Below are positions 26,574 to 33,830 of a DNA stretch of 44,948 bases, one piece after another; position 1 is the stretch's first letter, and each line of letters begins with the position of its first letter. This stretch comes from Geomonas edaphica. Lineage in GTDB: Bacteria > Desulfobacterota > Desulfuromonadia > Geobacterales > Geobacteraceae. The notes under the pieces are model-generated. The model saw only the letters and a program-made list of their open reading frames with translations, had not been told where the DNA came from and searched no databases. Position numbers and translations under genes: made by a program. Location: contig NZ_SSYB01000009.1 in assembly GCF_004917075.1 (NCBI RefSeq), positions 1 through 44,948 on the forward strand, written 5' to 3'.

Positions 26574-28034
26574 ATGAACGTACCAGCCGCGCTCAAGCGC
26601 ATTTCCGACACGATCTGGGAGCTCCCGGTGAGCTACAAGACGGGGATGCTCGTCCCCGCAAGGATCGTGGCCAGCGAGAAACTCATCAACGAGATGGACG
26701 CCGGCGTCTTCGAGCAGGTGAGCAACGTAGCCACCCTCCCCGGCATCCAACGCTACGCCTTTTGCATGCCCGACGGGCACTGGGGCTACGGTTTCCCCAT
26801 CGGCGGGGTCGCCGCAATGGATCCAGGTTCGGGGGTGATCTCCCCTGGGGGGATCGGCTTCGACATCAACTGCGGCATGCGTCTCGTACTCACCACTCTC
26901 ACCGCCGAAGAAGTCCAACCGAAGCTCCACCAACTGGTCGACCGCCTCTTCGCCCGCATCCCAACCGGCGTGGGATGCCAGGGGTTCGTGAAACTGAAGC
27001 AAGACGACTTCCGCACCGTGGTGCAGCAGGGGTCGCGCTGGTGCCTTAAAAACGGCTTCGCGACGGAGCAGGACCTGGAGATGACCGAGGAGGGGGGATG
27101 CTTTGCCGGTGCTGACCCATCGCACATAAGCGAGAAGGCGATCGAGCGCGGTTACCACCAGCTCGGCACCCTGGGGAGCGGCAACCACTACTGCGAGATC
27201 CAGGTGGTGCGCCCGGAAAACATCATGGACCGTAAGCTCGCCGACGCCTTCGGGCTCACCGCCGTCCCGAACCAGGTCGTGATCATGTTCCACTGCGGCA
27301 GCCGGGGGTTCGGCCACCAGGTCGCAACCGATTACCTGAAGCTCTTTCTCCCCGTCATGGAAAGAAAGTACGGCATAAAAATCGTCGACCGGGAGCTCGC
27401 CTGCGCCCCCTTCCATTCTCCGGAGGGACAGGCCTACTTCAGCGCCATGAAGTGCGCGGTCAACATGGCATTTGCCAACCGCCAGGTGATCCTGCACCGG
27501 ATCAGGGAGGTCTTCTCGGACGTCTTTCACGCCTCTCCGGACGAGCTCGGCCTGCGCATGGTCTACGACGTGGCGCACAACACGGCGAAGCTCGAACGGC
27601 ACGCCGTGCACGGTACACAAAAGGAGTTCCTGGTGCACCGCAAGGGCTCGACGCGCGCCTGGCCTCCGGGAGGGGAAGGACTGCCGGAATGCTACGAGAA
27701 GACCGGGCAGCCGGTGATCATCGGAGGGAGCATGGAGACCGGCTCCTACCTCCTCGCAGGCATGTCCAGCGGCGCGGACGCCTTTTTCACCACGGCGCAC
27801 GGCAGCGGCAGGACCATGAGCCGGCACGAGGCGAAGAAGAGCTTTCGGGGGGACAAGTTGCAGCGCGACATGGAACAGCGCGGCATCTACGTCCGTACCG
27901 ACTCCTTCGGCGGGCTCGCCGAGGAAGCTGGCCCCGCCTACAAGAACATCGACGAGGTGGTGGCAGCGACCGAGCTGGCCGGGCTCAGTAAGCGCGTCGC
28001 GCGTCTCGTGCCGATCGGGAACATCAAGGGGTAG
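26574..28034 (+). CDS. rtcB: RNA-splicing ligase RtcB
   Basis: A GTP- and Mn-dependent ligase that joins 2',3'-cyclic phosphate (or 3'-phosphate) and 5'-OH RNA ends in RNA repair. 486 residues, full length. The metal/GTP site is visible: D97 and C100 (GGIGFDINCGMRL), H205 (GSGNHYCEIQ), H240 (MFHCGSRGFGHQV), H335 (DVAHN), and the guanylated H409 in TTAHGSGRTMSR. The ATG follows GGAGG. Archease follows 10 nt later, the usual operon. I saw no rtcR gene and no sigma54 promoter upstream, unlike the enterobacterial rtc system. Confidence 0.96.
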   Translation: MNVPAALKRISDTIWELPVSYKTGMLVPARIVASEKLINEMDAGVFEQVSNVATLPGIQRYAFCMPDGHWGYGFPIGGVAAMDPGSGVISPGGIGFDINCGMRLVLTTLTAEEVQPKLHQLVDRLFARIPTGVGCQGFVKLKQDDFRTVVQQGSRWCLKNGFATEQDLEMTEEGGCFAGADPSHISEKAIERGYHQLGTLGSGNHYCEIQVVRPENIMDRKLADAFGLTAVPNQVVIMFHCGSRGFGHQVATDYLKLFLPVMERKYGIKIVDRELACAPFHSPEGQAYFSAMKCAVNMAFANRQVILHRIREVFSDVFHASPDELGLRMVYDVAHNTAKLERHAVHGTQKEFLVHRKGSTRAWPPGGEGLPECYEKTGQPVIIGGSMETGSYLLAGMSSGADAFFTTAHGSGRTMSRHEAKKSFRGDKLQRDMEQRGIYVRTDSFGGLAEEAGPAYKNIDEVVAATELAGLSKRVARLVPIGNIKG

Positions 28035-28044
28035 CGGAGGGGAT

Positions 28045-28476
28045 ATGCCGTTTGCATACCGCGGGGACATAGCGCACGCCGACGTAGCCTTCGACGCCTG
28101 GGCGCCGACCCTGGAGGAACTCTTCCAAGAGGCGGGGCGGGCGACCATGCAGGTCATGGTGGAGAACCTGAGCGAGGTGCGTCCGGCGCAGACGCTCGAG
28201 GTGAAACTGGAAGAAGAAAACGAGGAGATGCTCCTCTTCGACTTTTTGAACGAGCTTATCTTCTACAAGGACGCGAGGCGACTGCTGCTGCTTCCCACCG
28301 AGGTGAGCGTGGCCCCCGAGGACGGCGGTTTCGTGTTGCGGGCGAGGCTGTCCGGTGAAGAGATCGACGTCGTTCGTCACCAGATGAACACGGACGTGAA
28401 GGCGGTCACCATGCTCCGCTACAAGCTGGAACAGGTGGCTAAGGGGTGGCGGGCGACGGTGGTGCTGGACGTCTAA
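28045..28476 (+). CDS. archease (RtcB activator)
   Basis: A 143-residue protein of the archease family that speeds RtcB guanylylation and multiple turnover. Visible marks are HADVAFDAWAPTLEELFQEA at the N-terminus with the metal-binding acidic residues, LLFDFLNELIFYKD (the second conserved block), and the C-terminal TMLRYKLEQVAKGWRATVVLDV. The ATG follows GGAGGGGAT. It overlaps the convergent regulator gene by 4 nt at the stop codons, so transcripts from the two sides must run into each other. Confidence 0.93.
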   Translation: MPFAYRGDIAHADVAFDAWAPTLEELFQEAGRATMQVMVENLSEVRPAQTLEVKLEEENEEMLLFDFLNELIFYKDARRLLLLPTEVSVAPEDGGFVLRARLSGEEIDVVRHQMNTDVKAVTMLRYKLEQVAKGWRATVVLDV

Positions 28477-28796
28477 ACGCATGCCTCAACGGTAAAGGCG
28501 GGGTCCACGATACGTTCGCTGCGACAGACCGGGCAGCGCCCCGGCTTTTTCACACGCTCCCTTTTCTGAAAGTAAAAACCGCACTCCAGGCAGCGGGACG
28601 GGGTTACCACCAGCTTGCCATGGAGTGCGGTTTTTATATGCTCGAGGTGCTCCAGCACCTCCTTCTCGGATATCCCCACCATGCCAGAGAGCTCCTTCGC
28701 GGTGAGCGTCTCCCCCCGTAGCAGCACAACCAGCTCCCGGCGGAGGGTCTCGTGACGCCGCGCCGGGACGAAGGGCTGCTTCGGTCGCTCCTTCAC
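28473..28796 (-). CDS. winged-helix/zinc-ribbon transcriptional regulator-like protein
   Basis: 107 residues: a winged-helix-like N-terminal half (about 15-65; LLRGETLTAKELSGMVGISEKE) followed by a zinc ribbon with C69-x2-C72 (RCLECGFYF) and C88-x2-C91 (RCPVCRSERI). It is similar in layout to ArsR-like helix-turn-helix/rubredoxin-type regulators. Because it is convergent with rtcB-archease, it might control that pair or its own BON partner, but this is inference. The start is GTG at 28796, overlapping the TGA of the BON gene (GTGA). A perfect 16-bp inverted repeat lies inside its coding sequence. Confidence 0.78.
   Translation of the reverse strand: MKERPKQPFVPARRHETLRRELVVLLRGETLTAKELSGMVGISEKEVLEHLEHIKTALHGKLVVTPSRCLECGFYFQKRERVKKPGRCPVCRSERIVDPAFTVEACV
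28573..28636. terminator. bidirectional terminator-like hairpin inside the regulator gene
   Basis: TAAAAACCGCACTCCA (28573-28588) and its exact complement (28621-28636) enclose a 32-nt loop in which GGCA/TGCC can pair further. Read on the plus strand, a GC-rich stem is followed by TTTTTA, a fitting terminator about 97 nt after the archease stop. Read on the minus strand, the same feature would end the BON-regulator mRNA before the regulator is completed. Confidence 0.65.
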
Positions 28797-29521
28797 CCGG
28801 TTACCACGAGGTGGTTCACCACCTCGTTCACGCCGAGCACGTACCAGACGTCCGACTCGGCGGCCCTCCTGTTGTTCGGCGTCGGCACGGCTCCCTCGAG
28901 GGTAACGACCCCTTCCGTGCTGCGCGCCGTGATCTGCGAGGCGTTCACCAGAGGATCCTTCTCCAGGACGATCCTGATCAGGTCGACCAGCTCCTCGTCG
29001 TTTGCCTCGGTGTCGGACCAGACCTCGATCCCGTTCACCACGTCCCTGCTGCCGGGAACCCACCAGGCGAGCACGCCGGCGAGACGCTTGTGCGACACGC
29101 TCTCGGCCCTGCCGTTCAGGACGACGACACCGTCAGTGACCTCAACCTCGATCACACGCTCGAGCCCTCTTTGCGCGGTGCCGCGCACCTCCTCCAGTTC
29201 CTGCTTCACCACCGCCTGGACGGCGTACTGCATGAAGGCCGGCTCGCTGGAAAGCGCGTTGCAGACGTGGTCCCTAATGGCACCGTCCTCCATCGGCTCG
29301 GAGGGCTCGACGCGCAGCCGGTCCACGATGCCGGTGACCGGCGCGGGACGTGCGGCGATCTCGAGGGCGAGCTTCTTCGCGGCGATCCCCCCGACCTCGC
29401 CCGAGATGGTGACCACGCCGTCGGCGAAAGCAAGCTCGATGGGGTGCCCGTGCAGGTTCACCCGTGCTTCCCTCTCCAAGGCGGCACGGATGGTTCCGAC
29501 AACCTCTTCCGCTCTAATCAT
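28793..29521 (-). CDS. BON-domain protein (three BON repeats)
   Basis: A 242-residue protein with three BON-like domains at about 4-72, 75-160 and 165-238, marked by the repeated pattern GVVTISGEV, GVVVLNGRAES, GVVTLEGAVPTP. BON domains usually bind phospholipid or act as periplasmic/membrane-associated modules. No signal peptide or membrane segment is visible, which is unusual for the family and implies a cytoplasmic role or non-classical placement. I chose the ATG at 29521 after GGGGGAGAAC; upstream in-frame codons precede this ribosome site. It is translationally coupled to the downstream regulator. Confidence 0.85.
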   Translation of the reverse strand: MIRAEEVVGTIRAALEREARVNLHGHPIELAFADGVVTISGEVGGIAAKKLALEIAARPAPVTGIVDRLRVEPSEPMEDGAIRDHVCNALSSEPAFMQYAVQAVVKQELEEVRGTAQRGLERVIEVEVTDGVVVLNGRAESVSHKRLAGVLAWWVPGSRDVVNGIEVWSDTEANDEELVDLIRIVLEKDPLVNASQITARSTEGVVTLEGAVPTPNNRRAAESDVWYVLGVNEVVNHLVVTG

Positions 29522-29679
29522 GTTCTCCCCCTTTCCCGGCTGCCCGTGAAAGAGCACGGAGCCAGGTCCCCATGTGACGCACTGCTTCGGTGCATTAATA
29601 ATAGGCCAGGCGACAACGGGAAGATTGTAGCACGCGGCAGGGGGTTGTCGAACAAAAGGAGTGGAGTGCGGATAGGCGG

Positions 29680-29706
29680 AAAACGGCGGCAGGGTCGCTG
29701 CCGCCG
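29680..29706 (-). terminator. intrinsic terminator of the amino-acid ABC operon
   Basis: Minus strand: stem CGGCGGCAG / CTGCCGCCG, loop CGACC, followed by TTTTCC, 5 nt after the ABC ATPase stop. Confidence 0.85.
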
Positions 29707-29711
29707 GCTTT

Positions 29712-30491
29712 TTAGAGGATGCGGTTCAGGAAGGATTTGATGCGGTCGTGTTCCATCTGGTTGGCGAAGAAGTCTTCTGGGGTCCCCTGGGCGACGAAGG
29801 AGCCCTTCTCCATGAAGATGACCCGGTCCGCCATCTCCTTCGCGAACCCCATCTGGTGCGTGACGATGATCATGGTCATCCCTTCCTTGCCGAGGTCGCG
29901 GATGGTATCGAACACCTCGCCGATCAGCTCCGGGTCGAGCGCGGAGGTCGGCTCGTCGAAGAGCATGAGCTTCGGACGCATGGCAAGCGCCCGGGCGATC
30001 GCGACGCGCTGTTTCTGCCCCCCCGAGAGGGTCGCCGGGTAGACGTCGCGCTTGTCGGAGAGGCCGACCTTCGCCAGCATGTCGATCGCGATCTCGCGCG
30101 CCTCCTGCGGGCTCTTCTTCTGCACGGTGAGCGGACCTTCCATTACGTTGCCGAGGACGGTCATGTGCGGGAAGAGGTTGAAGTGCTGGAACACCATGCC
30201 AATCTCGGAGCGCAGCGCGCATATCTTGTGCGGCGCGTCCAGGTGACGGCGCCCGTGCTTGCTGGTCACGTAACCGATCTCTTGCCCCTCGAAGAGGATG
30301 GTCCCCTCCTCGATCTCCTCCAGGAAGTTGATCGAGCGCAAAAGGGTCGATTTTCCGGAACCGGAGGGGCCGATGATGACCACGATCTCCCCCGGGCAGA
30401 CGTCCAGGTCGACGCCGTTCACAGCGGTGAGCGAGCCGAACTGCTTGGTGATCCCCTTGAGGCTTAACAACGGTTGGTTAGCGGTTTTCAT
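29712..30491 (-). CDS. polar amino-acid ABC transporter, ATP-binding protein
   Basis: 259 residues of the GlnQ/HisP class, which powers uptake through the permease encoded next to it. Walker A GPSGSGKST (41-49), signature LSGGQKQR (155-162), Walker B LMLFDE (175-180) with DEPTSALDPE, and the typical FQHFNLFPHMTVLGNV are present. I chose the ATG at 30491 (MKTANQPLL), which overlaps the permease gene by 14 nt; the longer open frame upstream translates permease sequence out of frame. It is last in a three-gene operon (binding protein, permease, ATPase), with a terminator directly after. Confidence 0.95.
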   Translation of the reverse strand: MKTANQPLLSLKGITKQFGSLTAVNGVDLDVCPGEIVVIIGPSGSGKSTLLRSINFLEEIEEGTILFEGQEIGYVTSKHGRRHLDAPHKICALRSEIGMVFQHFNLFPHMTVLGNVMEGPLTVQKKSPQEAREIAIDMLAKVGLSDKRDVYPATLSGGQKQRVAIARALAMRPKLMLFDEPTSALDPELIGEVFDTIRDLGKEGMTMIIVTHQMGFAKEMADRVIFMEKGSFVAQGTPEDFFANQMEHDRIKSFLNRIL

Positions 30492-31497
30492 AGATGCCGG
30501 CCCGAATCTCGATCTTTTCGAAGATGAAGGTGAAAATGGTGGTGAAGAGCAGGTAGATGAGCGCCGCAAGGATCAACGCGGTCACGTTGAAGTAGGCGTT
30601 GAACATCTGGTCCGCGGAGCGCATCAGCTCGACCATGGCGATGGTGGAGACGAGGGCGGTGTCCTTGATGAGCGCGATGAACTCGTTGCCGATGGGGGGC
30701 ATGAGTCGCTTGTAGGTCTGCGGGATGATCACCCGGCGCATCGCCTGCCAGTAAGTCATGCCGATCGCCTTAGCGGCCTCCATCTGCCCGTGCTCGATGC
30801 TCTGGATGCCGCCGCGGATAATCTCGCCCAGGTACGCCGAGTAGTTGAGCCCGAGGCCCAGGATGGCTGCGGTGAACGGCTTGAAGGTGATGCCGAGGGA
30901 TGGAAGGCCGTAGTAGATGAAGAAGAGCTGCAGAAGAAGCGGCGTGCCGCGGAAGAGCCAGATGAAGAACCAGCAAAGACCGGAGACCGGCTTGAAGGTG
31001 CTGATGCGCCCGAGCGCGATGAGGAGCCCGCCGACGGGAGAGATCAGGATGATGCAGACCACCAGGGTGATCGTCATCACGGCGCCCTTCAACAGCTGCG
31101 GCAGGAAGCGGAGGCAGTCCTCGATGAACACCTTGTACCTAGGCTTTTGCTCCTGTTGCACCGAGGCCATGAAATTGAGCGCCTCGCTGTTGTCGGGGTA
31201 TACGGCTAGCACCTCCTTGGCGGCGGCGCTGGCGGCGTTCATGTCCTTCAGGGCGAACTGCAGGCGCGCGATCTGCATCCTGCTCCTGACGAAGGCACCG
31301 CTATCGTCCCCCTTCTCGAACTCCACCTTTTTCAGGATGGAGATGGCGGCGGGGAGGTCACCCTGAGCCATCGCGTCATTGGCTTCGGTGAAAAGCTGGT
31401 CGTAATCCTTGGCAAAACAGATGGAGGCTGCGAAGAGCAGCACGCATGAAAAAAGCAGGATCGACCTTTTGGCAATCCTGCCGTTAAAGAATTTCAT
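30478..31497 (-). CDS. polar amino-acid ABC permease with an N-terminal TPR-like periplasmic domain
   Basis: 339 residues. A signal sequence/TM (about 10-28) is followed by a helical-repeat segment (about 29-118: YDQLFTEANDAMAQGDLPAA, MQIARLQFALKDMNAASAA, VLAVYPDNSEALNFMAS) that looks like two to three TPR units. Then comes a standard HisMQ-type permease (about 125-335) with LFRGTPLLLQLFFIYYGLP and the EAA loop EAAKAIGMTYWQAMRRVIIPQ. Ordinary permeases of this class are about 220-250 residues without such an extension. The ATG at 31497 has AGG 7 nt upstream; a GTG two codons earlier is possible. The second permease common in such systems is absent, so it probably forms a homodimer. Confidence 0.92.
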   Translation of the reverse strand: MKFFNGRIAKRSILLFSCVLLFAASICFAKDYDQLFTEANDAMAQGDLPAAISILKKVEFEKGDDSGAFVRSRMQIARLQFALKDMNAASAAAKEVLAVYPDNSEALNFMASVQQEQKPRYKVFIEDCLRFLPQLLKGAVMTITLVVCIILISPVGGLLIALGRISTFKPVSGLCWFFIWLFRGTPLLLQLFFIYYGLPSLGITFKPFTAAILGLGLNYSAYLGEIIRGGIQSIEHGQMEAAKAIGMTYWQAMRRVIIPQTYKRLMPPIGNEFIALIKDTALVSTIAMVELMRSADQMFNAYFNVTALILAALIYLLFTTIFTFIFEKIEIRAGIYENR

Positions 31498-31524
31498 CGG
31501 CACACCTGACTGGACTTGTGACTC

Positions 31525-31551
31525 TTCCCCTCCCCGCGAGGGGGAGGGGAA
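31525..31551 (-). other. intercistronic hairpin between binding-protein and permease genes
   Basis: A perfect 11-bp stem (TTCCCCTCCCC and complement) with a 5-nt loop lies in the 63-nt gap between the binding protein and the permease, with no T-run after it in the minus direction. It most likely protects the abundant binding-protein mRNA from 3' decay and lowers downstream expression. Confidence 0.6.
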
Positions 31552-31560
31552 AACGGTTAA

Positions 31561-32355
31561 CTATTTCCACTTCTTGGGGTTGGTGATGTCCTCACCGAAC
31601 CACTTCTTGGAGATCTTCGCCATGGTGCCGTCCTTGACCATCTTGTCGAGGGTCTTCTGAACGGCTTCGCGCAGCTCGACATCTTCCTTGCGGAAGGCGA
31701 CGCCAAACGGCTCCTTGGTGATGTTGCCCGGCAGGATGCGGAACTTGCCCGGGCGCTTGGCGATGAAGTCGCGGCCGGTTGCGTCGTCGATGATGACGGT
31801 GTCAAGACGGTCGGACTCGAGATCGAGCAGCGCTTTCGGGTTGTCCTCGTACTCGCGCACTTCGCCTGCGGCAGCGGGAAGCTTCTTGACCGCCTCGACG
31901 GCGGAGGAACCTTTCTGAACGCCCACCTTGGCGCCCTTCAGGTCGGCAAGTTTCTTGTGCTTCTTGTCGGCGAAGCGGACCACGGCTACCTGGCCGTCCA
32001 TCTTGTACGGCTTGGTGAAGGCGACCTCTTTCTTGCGCTCATCGGTGATGGTCATGCCGTTCCAGATGCAGTCGAACTTCTTGGAGTTGAGAGCGTGGAT
32101 GACGCCGTCCCATGCGGTCGGCTGCCAGTTGATCTTGATGCCCAGACGCTTGCCCACTTCCTCGGCGGCATCGATGTCGAAGCCTACCAACTGCCCCTTG
32201 TCGTTACGGTAGCCCATGGGGGGGAACGCGTCATCGAGCCCGATGGTCATGGCACCGGCGCTTTTCACCCTTTTGAAGGACCCGTCGCCGGCGAAGGCCG
32301 AGACGGCGCAGGCAAGGACGAGCAGAGACGACAGGATAACCCAGATCTTTTTCAC
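31561..32355 (-). CDS. polar amino-acid ABC transporter, periplasmic binding protein
   Basis: A 264-residue family 3 solute-binding protein. A signal peptide ends near ACAVSAFA (about residues 1-22). The mature part has MTIGLDDAFPPMGYRNDKGQLVGFDIDAAEE in overlapping pieces, FDCIWNGMTITDERKKEVAFT (two conserved stretches), the hinge region KVGVQKGSSAVEAV and the terminal KKWFGEDIT. Arg and Asp residues in RKKEV and DDATGRD fit binding of the amino-acid carboxylate and amine; the exact ligand cannot be read. It starts with GTG 8 nt after AAAAGGAG. First gene of the operon, with its own promoter. Confidence 0.94.
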   Translation of the reverse strand: MKKIWVILSSLLVLACAVSAFAGDGSFKRVKSAGAMTIGLDDAFPPMGYRNDKGQLVGFDIDAAEEVGKRLGIKINWQPTAWDGVIHALNSKKFDCIWNGMTITDERKKEVAFTKPYKMDGQVAVVRFADKKHKKLADLKGAKVGVQKGSSAVEAVKKLPAAAGEVREYEDNPKALLDLESDRLDTVIIDDATGRDFIAKRPGKFRILPGNITKEPFGVAFRKEDVELREAVQKTLDKMVKDGTMAKISKKWFGEDITNPKKWK

Positions 32356-32440
32356 GTTTACGCTCCTTTTCTTTGCTGTAGTCGGTGATGGTGAAGCTTA
32401 GAAAATTTTGATGTAAACAAACAGGCGTTTGGACCGGCGG

Positions 32441-32469
32441 ATTATTGCAGAATCTCGTTAAACCGTCAA
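32441..32469 (-). promoter_or_regulatory. amino-acid ABC operon promoter
   Basis: Minus strand: -35 TTGACG (32464-32469), 17-nt spacer, -10 AATAAT (32441-32446), about 85 nt ahead of the binding-protein GTG. Confidence 0.65.
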
Positions 32470-32571
32470 GAAGATAACGGGAAGCTGGAGTGTGTGGAGG
32501 CGCTCCGGGCCAGACAGAAGAAAGGAGGCTGCAGGGTTGCGAAGAGAGTCGCGGCGGTACCGTATACCATG

Positions 32572-32600
32572 TTGCCCCCGTTTTTCTAAACCAGTATAAT
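32572..32600 (+). promoter_or_regulatory. promoter of the BioD-like/DRTGG gene
   Basis: -35 TTGCCC (32572-32577), 17-nt spacer, perfect -10 TATAAT (32595-32600), 53 nt ahead of the ATG at 32654. Together with the divergent ABC promoter it accounts for the 298-nt gap; I see no further gene there. Confidence 0.65.
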
Positions 32601-32653
32601 CCGGGTGAATAGCTGAACTACGTCCGAAAGGGCTGCAAAGAGGCTACAACCAG

Positions 32654-33748
32654 ATGTGCAAGAAGATTTTCATAGCCGCGACAGGACAGCATGTAGGGAA
32701 GACGACCATCAGTCTTTCGCTGCTGCACCTCGCGAAAAAGAAGTACGCCCGCGTAGGCTTCATCAAGCCGATCGGCCCGAAGGTATTCGTGCTGGACGGT
32801 GTCGAGATGGACATGGACGCCGCATTGATCGCCGCCGTGTACGGCCTGGAGGCCGACCGCAAGCTCATGTCGCCGGTCGTCGTCGGCAAGGGGTACACGA
32901 AGAAGTACCTCTCCGGCGAGATCGCGCCCGAAGCACCGCTTGAGGCGATCAAGAAGGCGTGCCGCGAGCTCGAGGCGAAGAACGACTTCCTCATCATCGA
33001 GGGGTCCGGACACGGCGGCGTGGGCTCGGTGGTCGGCATCAACAACGCCCAGGTGGCGAGGACGCTCGATGCGCCGGTGATCATGGTCGCCGCGGGCGGC
33101 ATCGGCTGCGTCATCGACTCGGTGCAGTTGAACCTTTCCCTGTTCCAGCAGCAGGGTGCCGACGTGAAGCTGGTCCTCGTGAACAAGCTTCTCTCCGCCA
33201 AGCGCGAAGAGACGCTCGGGTTCCTGCGGACCTTCTTCGAAAGCCGCCAGCAGCGTGTCGCCGGTGCCTTCGACTACTCCCGCACCCTGGCGAATCCGAC
33301 CCTCCTCGACCTTTCCAAGCTTCTGAAACTGCCACTGCAGGGGGATCAGGACGGGAAGAACCGGATCATCAACCACATCCAGTTGGGCGCCGCCTCGTCG
33401 CAGCGTGTCATCGACACTCTGCAGGACTCGACGCTCCTCATCACCACCAGTTCGCGCGACGAGCTCATCGTCACCGCGTCGGCGCTGTACAACATCCCGG
33501 CCTACCGGCACAAGCTGGCGGGGATGGTCATCCCTGGCTCGGCGCCGGTATCCGCCATCACCCAGAAGATCCTGGATGACAGCAACATCCCGTACCTGCG
33601 CACCTCGCAGAACACGGCCGACGCCTTCCTCACCCTGACCGAGCACGTCTCGAAGATGACCGCGGACGACGTGGAGAAGATCAGCCTGATCCAGTCCACC
33701 GCCGAAAGCGTCTTCGACTTTGAGGCGATCGACGCGATGAGCCGCTAG
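32654..33748 (+). CDS. BioD-like P-loop ATPase with DRTGG domain
   Basis: 364 residues: an N-terminal P-loop NTPase of the dethiobiotin-synthetase/cobyrinate-synthase type (AATGQHVGKTTIS, Walker A 11-18; DFLIIEGSGHGG; LDAPVIMVAAGGIG), about 1-215, followed by a DRTGG-like domain (about 245-345; TSSRDELIVTAS, LAGMVIPGSAPVSAI, DDSNIPYLRT). This is the N-terminal architecture of long phosphotransacetylases, here without the catalytic Pta domain. Similar stand-alone proteins are thought to be regulators, but the ligand is unknown. The ribosome site (AAGAGG, about 10 nt upstream) is modest. It is a single gene with promoter and terminator. Confidence 0.82.
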   Translation: MCKKIFIAATGQHVGKTTISLSLLHLAKKKYARVGFIKPIGPKVFVLDGVEMDMDAALIAAVYGLEADRKLMSPVVVGKGYTKKYLSGEIAPEAPLEAIKKACRELEAKNDFLIIEGSGHGGVGSVVGINNAQVARTLDAPVIMVAAGGIGCVIDSVQLNLSLFQQQGADVKLVLVNKLLSAKREETLGFLRTFFESRQQRVAGAFDYSRTLANPTLLDLSKLLKLPLQGDQDGKNRIINHIQLGAASSQRVIDTLQDSTLLITTSSRDELIVTASALYNIPAYRHKLAGMVIPGSAPVSAITQKILDDSNIPYLRTSQNTADAFLTLTEHVSKMTADDVEKISLIQSTAESVFDFEAIDAMSR

Positions 33749-33769
33749 GAAAAGAAGTCCAAAAGAGAA

Positions 33770-33806
33770 AAGCCGGAAGGGAATGGATCCCCTCCGGCTT
33801 TTTTAT
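33770..33806. terminator. bidirectional terminator between convergent genes
   Basis: Stem AGCCGGA(AGGG) / (CCCCT)CCGGCT, with AAAA on the left and TTTTTTATT on the right. It serves the BioD-like gene (plus) and, through the A-run, the DUF512 gene (minus). Confidence 0.8.
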
Positions 33807-33830
33807 TATCCTGCCACAGCCTCTCGTTAC

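Noticed and set aside
26325..28157. A 610-codon open frame on the minus strand opposite rtcB.
   Set aside because: It mirrors rtcB and archease, whose active-site motifs are clear. High GC keeps the opposite frame open, and the predicted protein has no recognisable domain.
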